DNA of 10,293 bases from an uncultured Sphingobacteriales bacterium (GTDB lineage: Bacteria; Bacteroidota; Bacteroidia; Chitinophagales; Chitinophagaceae). Positions within the stretch are counted from its first letter, which is position 1. Each line of letters starts with the position of its first letter. Below, piece by piece: positions 6,759-10,293 of the stretch. The DNA is taken from the NCBI GenBank assembly GCA_946887085.1, contig CAMPKG010000099.1, forward strand, positions 1-10,293, in the 5' to 3' direction. The translations under genes and the position numbers were made by a program. Under the pieces are notes generated by a model. That model was given only the letters and a program-made list of their open reading frames with translations, made no database searches and was not told the origin of the DNA.

Positions 6759-8072
6759 ATGAAACGATTTCTCCTTTTTTCTTTTTTACTTGCCCCGTTT
6801 ACTGCAACTATTGGCCAGGAGCTTGAAAGACGAAGCTTCCTCGGCATATCCATGGAGAATGTTACCGCCGATGTGCAGCGCATCATGCAGCTGCCAGACA
6901 CGAGTGGCGCATTGATCAACCGTGTTGTGCCACGCTCTACAGCAGAAGCCGCAGGTTTCAAAAAAGGAGACGTATTGCTAAGCATCAATAACGAACGCAT
7001 CACCAGCCCCCAACAGGCAGTGGCAATTGTGGGGGCGCAGAAAGGACAGGCAACGTTCAGCTACAAACTGATACGCGATAAGAAAACGATCTCGGGAAAA
7101 GCTGCCTTCAAAACTTACCCGAAAGAAGAATACCCGGACCTCGATGTGGAGTACACAGAAGCTGCCACGAAGGCAGGCGTGCAGCGCATTATCATCGCCG
7201 GCAAAAAAGGACAAACCAAACAACCGATGGTGGTTTTCCTGGGCGGTATTGGCTGCTATTCACTTGACTCGCCGCTGGATACCAACCGCAGCGAGATACA
7301 ATTGCTGAACAAACTGGCTCGCGCAGGCTATACCACCGTGCGCATAGAGAAGCCGGGCATCGGCGACGGTGCAGGCAAAAGCACGCCCTGCAACGAGGTA
7401 GGTTTTAAAGATGAAGTGAGCAGTTATGTAGATGCCGTTAACGATTTGAAAAAACGTCCGCAGTTTGCAGGCCTGCCTATATACATTATTGGTCACAGCA
7501 TGGGCGGTGTGATGGCGCCGCTGATAGGCGCGGAGACTCCTGTAGATGGCATCATCGCCTATGGCACCATCGGTTCCAACTTTATGGAATACCTGTTGAA
7601 GACACGCCGCACTATTGGTGAAGCTTATGGCTGGGAACCGGCAGCAATAGATTCTTTCGTAAAAGAATGCTGCGAGTGTTCGGGATATTATTTTGTTGAT
7701 AAGATGACAACCCGGGAAGCTGCCGCGAAAAATCCGCATTGCGACTATTATGTTTCGATATTCGATCTCCGGTCGAGAAGATACAACCAGGAACTTTATG
7801 ATCTGAATATTCCAACAGCCTGGAAAAACTACAAAGGCAAATCATTGCTGGTTTGGGGCGAGAGTGACTATGTCGCTGCGAAGCACGATCATGAGCTGGT
7901 GGTGGATGCCGTCAATTACTACCATAAAGGCAACGCAAGTTTCGCTACTGTGAAAGGCGCCGACCACGGTATGAACAGCGCCGCTTCCTTTAGTGAAGCG
8001 ACCAATAATCCCGGCGCATACAATCCCGCCGTCGGCGAACTGTTTCTCGACTGGCTGAAAAAACAATCATAG
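6759..8072 (+). CDS. Exported PDZ domain-alpha/beta hydrolase fusion
   Basis: With the ATG at 6759 the protein has 437 residues and begins with a clear signal peptide (MKRFLLFSFLLAPFTATIGQ, likely cut near residue 20). An upstream in-frame GTG at 6729 would add ten polar residues before the signal peptide and is less likely. A PDZ domain spans about 25-118 (FLGI near 27-30, then GALINRVVPRSTAEAAGFKK and GDVLLSINNERI). An alpha/beta hydrolase domain spans about 155-437: oxyanion-region strand VVFLGGIGC at 158-166, nucleophile elbow GHSMGG with S247, acid D370 in WGESD, and base H403 in GADHG. This is a complete triad, so it should be an active serine hydrolase, perhaps an esterase or peptidase; the substrate is unknown. 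Six cysteines (166, 211, 304, 305, 307, 328), including a CCEC cluster, suggest disulfides in the periplasm. Its stop overlaps the next start. Confidence 0.9.
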   Translation: MKRFLLFSFLLAPFTATIGQELERRSFLGISMENVTADVQRIMQLPDTSGALINRVVPRSTAEAAGFKKGDVLLSINNERITSPQQAVAIVGAQKGQATFSYKLIRDKKTISGKAAFKTYPKEEYPDLDVEYTEAATKAGVQRIIIAGKKGQTKQPMVVFLGGIGCYSLDSPLDTNRSEIQLLNKLARAGYTTVRIEKPGIGDGAGKSTPCNEVGFKDEVSSYVDAVNDLKKRPQFAGLPIYIIGHSMGGVMAPLIGAETPVDGIIAYGTIGSNFMEYLLKTRRTIGEAYGWEPAAIDSFVKECCECSGYYFVDKMTTREAAAKNPHCDYYVSIFDLRSRRYNQELYDLNIPTAWKNYKGKSLLVWGESDYVAAKHDHELVVDAVNYYHKGNASFATVKGADHGMNSAASFSEATNNPGAYNPAVGELFLDWLKKQS

Positions 8073-9376
8073 TGCGCCGCACGCTCCTGTCTGTCGCAGC
8101 ATTGTTATGCTGGTCGTTATTCTTTGCCGGCGATGAATCTTTGACGTTTGCCGATTTCCGGAAGCAGTTTGTCGATGGCTACAGCGAGTTGGGAATCCCC
8201 GGCCTGGAGTATGATTACCGCGACCATCTCAGGCAAATACCCGGTGAGGAATCGCTAAAGAAACAAAGCGCTTTTTTCAACCAGCAGCAAGAGCAGCTCG
8301 CCACTGTAAACAAGAGAGGTCTGTCGAAAAAAGAAAAGCTGGAACTGGAAACGATCACTTACGAGATAGACTTTAATCTTTACCGCATTAACCTGGAGAC
8401 GGCCTGGGTGAAAAACGGAAGACAGGTACCAGATGGTGGCATCAGCAGCATGGAAGATCACGCACAATGGTATCGATATTTCATTCAGAAATTTACCAGC
8501 ACCGATATCACGCCAGAAGAAATTTTTGCACTGGGAAAATCGGAAGTCGCGCGTGTACAGGCCGAGATCGATAAGATACGCACCTCACTCGGCTTCAGAG
8601 ACAATGCTTCATTTTATAAACACCTGGAAAACGATTCGTTCTATATCACCGGCAAAGATCAACTCATCGCTGCATTCCGCGCAACTGATAACACCGTGCG
8701 CCAACATCTTGACGAATTTGTGGAAGTTAGTGAGGTACCGCCTATAGAGCCTATGGAGTGGCCGGGAGCAGGGCAATACACGCCGCCGGGTATGTACCTC
8801 AACCACTCGCAGAACGCTTATGGCAAAGATGTATTCCAGTTCAACTTCTACGGCGGCCGGTACAACAGGCGCACCATTGAGTGGCTCTATATGCACGAGG
8901 CAATACCAGGCCATCACCTGCAATCCGTATTTTGGAGAAATGAGGGATCGCTGCCCTTCTTATATCCCGGCAATTTTGAAGGCTGGGCATGTTACGTAGA
9001 ATACCCGGGCAATGATGTGGGATTGCTCCAGGATCCATACGCTTTACTCGGCAAATGGGAATGGGATCTTGTCCGTTCTGCACGACTGGTAATAGATGCC
9101 GGCATACACTATTATGGCTGGAGCCGGCAGCAGGCGCTGGATTATTGGAAACAGACCATACCGGGTCAGGATGATATTGCGGAGCGCGAGATAACCCGTG
9201 TCACCAACTGGTGCGGACAGGCGCTGAGCTATAAAGTGGGCGCGCATTATATCCTGCAAATGAAGCAGGATTACCTGCACGATGGCAAAGCTGCAAAACA
9301 ATTTCACACCCGCTATCTTCGATCGGGTATGGTGCCGCTGATGGTGTTGAAGGAGCATATTATTTCCCGGAGTTAA
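8072..9376 (+). CDS. DUF885 family metallohydrolase, compact form
   Basis: The 434-residue protein belongs to the DUF885 family of putative zinc peptidases. The core is clear: HEAIPGHHLQ at 275-284 (family HExxPGHxxQ, H275, E276, H281), EGWACYVE at 303-310 (family EGWALYxE, probable further metal ligand E303), RLVIDAGIHYYGWSRQQA at 338-355, and GQALSYKVG near 382-390. The tail FHTRYLRSGMVPLMVLKEHI is also typical. From recalled family architecture, members usually have about 550-600 residues; here about 100-150 residues appear to be absent between the N-terminal helices (to about 115) and the TDITPEEIFALGKSEV segment (144-159). The reading frame is intact, so this looks like a compact variant. 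Residues 1-20 resemble a signal peptide. The GTG start at 8072 shares its G with the TAG of the hydrolase gene, indicating translational coupling. Substrate is unknown. Confidence 0.87.
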   Translation: MRRTLLSVAALLCWSLFFAGDESLTFADFRKQFVDGYSELGIPGLEYDYRDHLRQIPGEESLKKQSAFFNQQQEQLATVNKRGLSKKEKLELETITYEIDFNLYRINLETAWVKNGRQVPDGGISSMEDHAQWYRYFIQKFTSTDITPEEIFALGKSEVARVQAEIDKIRTSLGFRDNASFYKHLENDSFYITGKDQLIAAFRATDNTVRQHLDEFVEVSEVPPIEPMEWPGAGQYTPPGMYLNHSQNAYGKDVFQFNFYGGRYNRRTIEWLYMHEAIPGHHLQSVFWRNEGSLPFLYPGNFEGWACYVEYPGNDVGLLQDPYALLGKWEWDLVRSARLVIDAGIHYYGWSRQQALDYWKQTIPGQDDIAEREITRVTNWCGQALSYKVGAHYILQMKQDYLHDGKAAKQFHTRYLRSGMVPLMVLKEHIISRS

Positions 9377-9404
9377 TACTCTATGATTCCCGCTTATTTT
9401 TTTG

Positions 9405-9412
9405 TACATTAA
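9405..9412 (+). promoter_or_regulatory. Possible -7 promoter box for the terminal oxidoreductase
   Basis: TACATTAA is a poor match to TAnnTTTG (two mismatches), but it follows TTTTTTTG exactly as the box at 5129 follows its T-tract. The leader to the ATG at 9459 would be about 40 bases. The call rests mainly on the parallel with the other upstream regions in the window. Confidence 0.22.
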
Positions 9413-9458
9413 TGTTCGTAAGGCCTTAGTGCCCGCTGCCCATTGCTAAAACCCTTTT

Positions 9459-10293
9459 ATGCAGCAAAAAAAAGCCATTATCATCGGTGCCGGACCGGCG
9501 GGATTGACCGCTGCTTACGAATTATTGAAGCGAACCGATATCAAACCGATCATTATAGAGCAGTCGGCATACATTGGCGGCCTTGCCCGTACCATCAATT
9601 ACAAAGGCAATCGCATCGACATTGGCGGCCATAGGTTCTTCTCCAAATCGGACAGGGTAATGAAATGGTGGCTGAATATAATGCCCCTGGCATCAAACGG
9701 CGCAGAACCCGTTACCATCAGCTACCAGAACAAACAGGCGGTTGTTGATCGATCCGCACATAAAGCAGAGAACGACGGAAACAATATAATGCTGATACGC
9801 AAGCGCCGGTCACGCATTTACTTTCTCCGGAAATTCTTTTCCTATCCTGTAAAGTTGAACATGGATACCCTACGCAAGCTGGGGGCTGTGCGGACGATGA
9901 AGATCATGGTATCCTACATGCGTTCAAAAGCAATGCCCATCAAAGAAGAACAAAACCTGGAGCAGTTCTTTATCAACCGCTTCGGACGCGAGCTGTATAA
10001 AACCTTTTTCAAGAGCTATACGGAAAAAGTATGGGGTATCGATTGTAAACAGATATCCGCCGAATGGGGCGCACAGCGCATCAAGTCGATCAGCATCACT
10101 GATGTGATCAGGCACGCACTGAAACCCCGGAACGGCAGCATAGCACAGAAAGACGTGCCCACCAGCTTCATTGAACAATTCCTGTACCCAAAGCTTGGCC
10201 CGGGACAGCTGTGGGAGGAAGTAGCGCGGCAGGTGAAAAAAATGGGCGGTGAGATACTGATGGAATGCACCGTGGAGGGACTGATACACAACG
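9459..10293 (+). CDS. FAD/NAD(P)-dependent oxidoreductase, 5' part (amine-oxidase or UDP-galactopyranose-mutase-like)
   Basis: The frame opens at ATG 9459 and has no stop before the window end, giving 278 codons of a protein likely to be about 500 residues or more. The N-terminus is a FAD Rossmann motif, [18 protein letters not shown] (glycines 10, 12, 15), followed by an acidic strand end at E34 and the GG motif IGGLART (39-45). [19 protein letters not shown] (53-71) is typical of FAD proteins annotated as protoporphyrinogen-oxidase- or UDP-galactopyranose-mutase-like, often found near glycan biosynthesis genes. The later segment [20 protein letters not shown] with VWG fits the same group. 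No signal peptide is seen, so it is cytoplasmic or peripheral. The exact reaction cannot be assigned from this part; the downstream gene context, outside the window, would be informative. No Shine-Dalgarno sequence precedes the start. Confidence 0.88.
   Translation, partial: MQQKKAIIIGAGPAGLTAAYELLKRTDIKPIIIEQSAYIGGLARTINYKGNRIDIGGHRFFSKSDRVMKWWLNIMPLASNGAEPVTISYQNKQAVVDRSAHKAENDGNNIMLIRKRRSRIYFLRKFFSYPVKLNMDTLRKLGAVRTMKIMVSYMRSKAMPIKEEQNLEQFFINRFGRELYKTFFKSYTEKVWGIDCKQISAEWGAQRIKSISITDVIRHALKPRNGSIAQKDVPTSFIEQFLYPKLGPGQLWEEVARQVKKMGGEILMECTVEGLIHN

Noticed and set aside
9443..9634. Short + strand reading frame near the start of the last gene.
   Set aside because: It is out of frame with the clear FAD-binding gene that starts at 9459 and has no protein-like features.

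Overview
The window looks like a chromosomal segment of a Bacteroidota bacterium, most likely from the Chitinophagaceae or a close relative (inference). The grounds are a secreted protein with a type A type IX secretion sorting domain, start regions without Shine-Dalgarno sequences, and several upstream boxes resembling the Bacteroidota -7 promoter element TAnnTTTG. Base composition and codon use look uniform. I see no RNA gene, CRISPR array, insertion sequence or phage gene.

All seven genes lie on the + strand. From left to right they are: the 3' part of pdxA (vitamin B6 synthesis) with a strong terminator; a FAD oxidoreductase fused to a Rieske [2Fe-2S] domain; a palindromic array of 7-bp repeats filling the gap to a single M16 zinc peptidase; an NAD(P)H-dependent flavin oxidoreductase of the nitronate monooxygenase/FabK type; a secreted propeller protein with a type IX sorting tail; a PDZ-alpha/beta hydrolase overlapping by one base a short DUF885 metallohydrolase; and the 5' part of an FAD-dependent amine-oxidase-like or UDP-galactopyranose-mutase-like oxidoreductase cut by the window end. 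No gene-free stretch exceeds 300 bases; the longest is 963-1187.

Most genes appear to be independent transcription units with their own short promoter regions. The clear exception is the hydrolase and DUF885 pair (6759-9376), whose overlapping stop and start indicate translational coupling; both products look exported, so they may act together on peptides or esters outside the cytoplasm (inference). There is no single pathway here: this is mainly housekeeping and accessory metabolism plus exported proteins. The least ordinary items are the heptamer repeat array that runs into the M16 promoter, the secreted protein whose propeller appears to sit inside a PKD-like domain, and the coupled PDZ-hydrolase/compact DUF885 pair. 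I did not find convincing evidence for a wholly new system.
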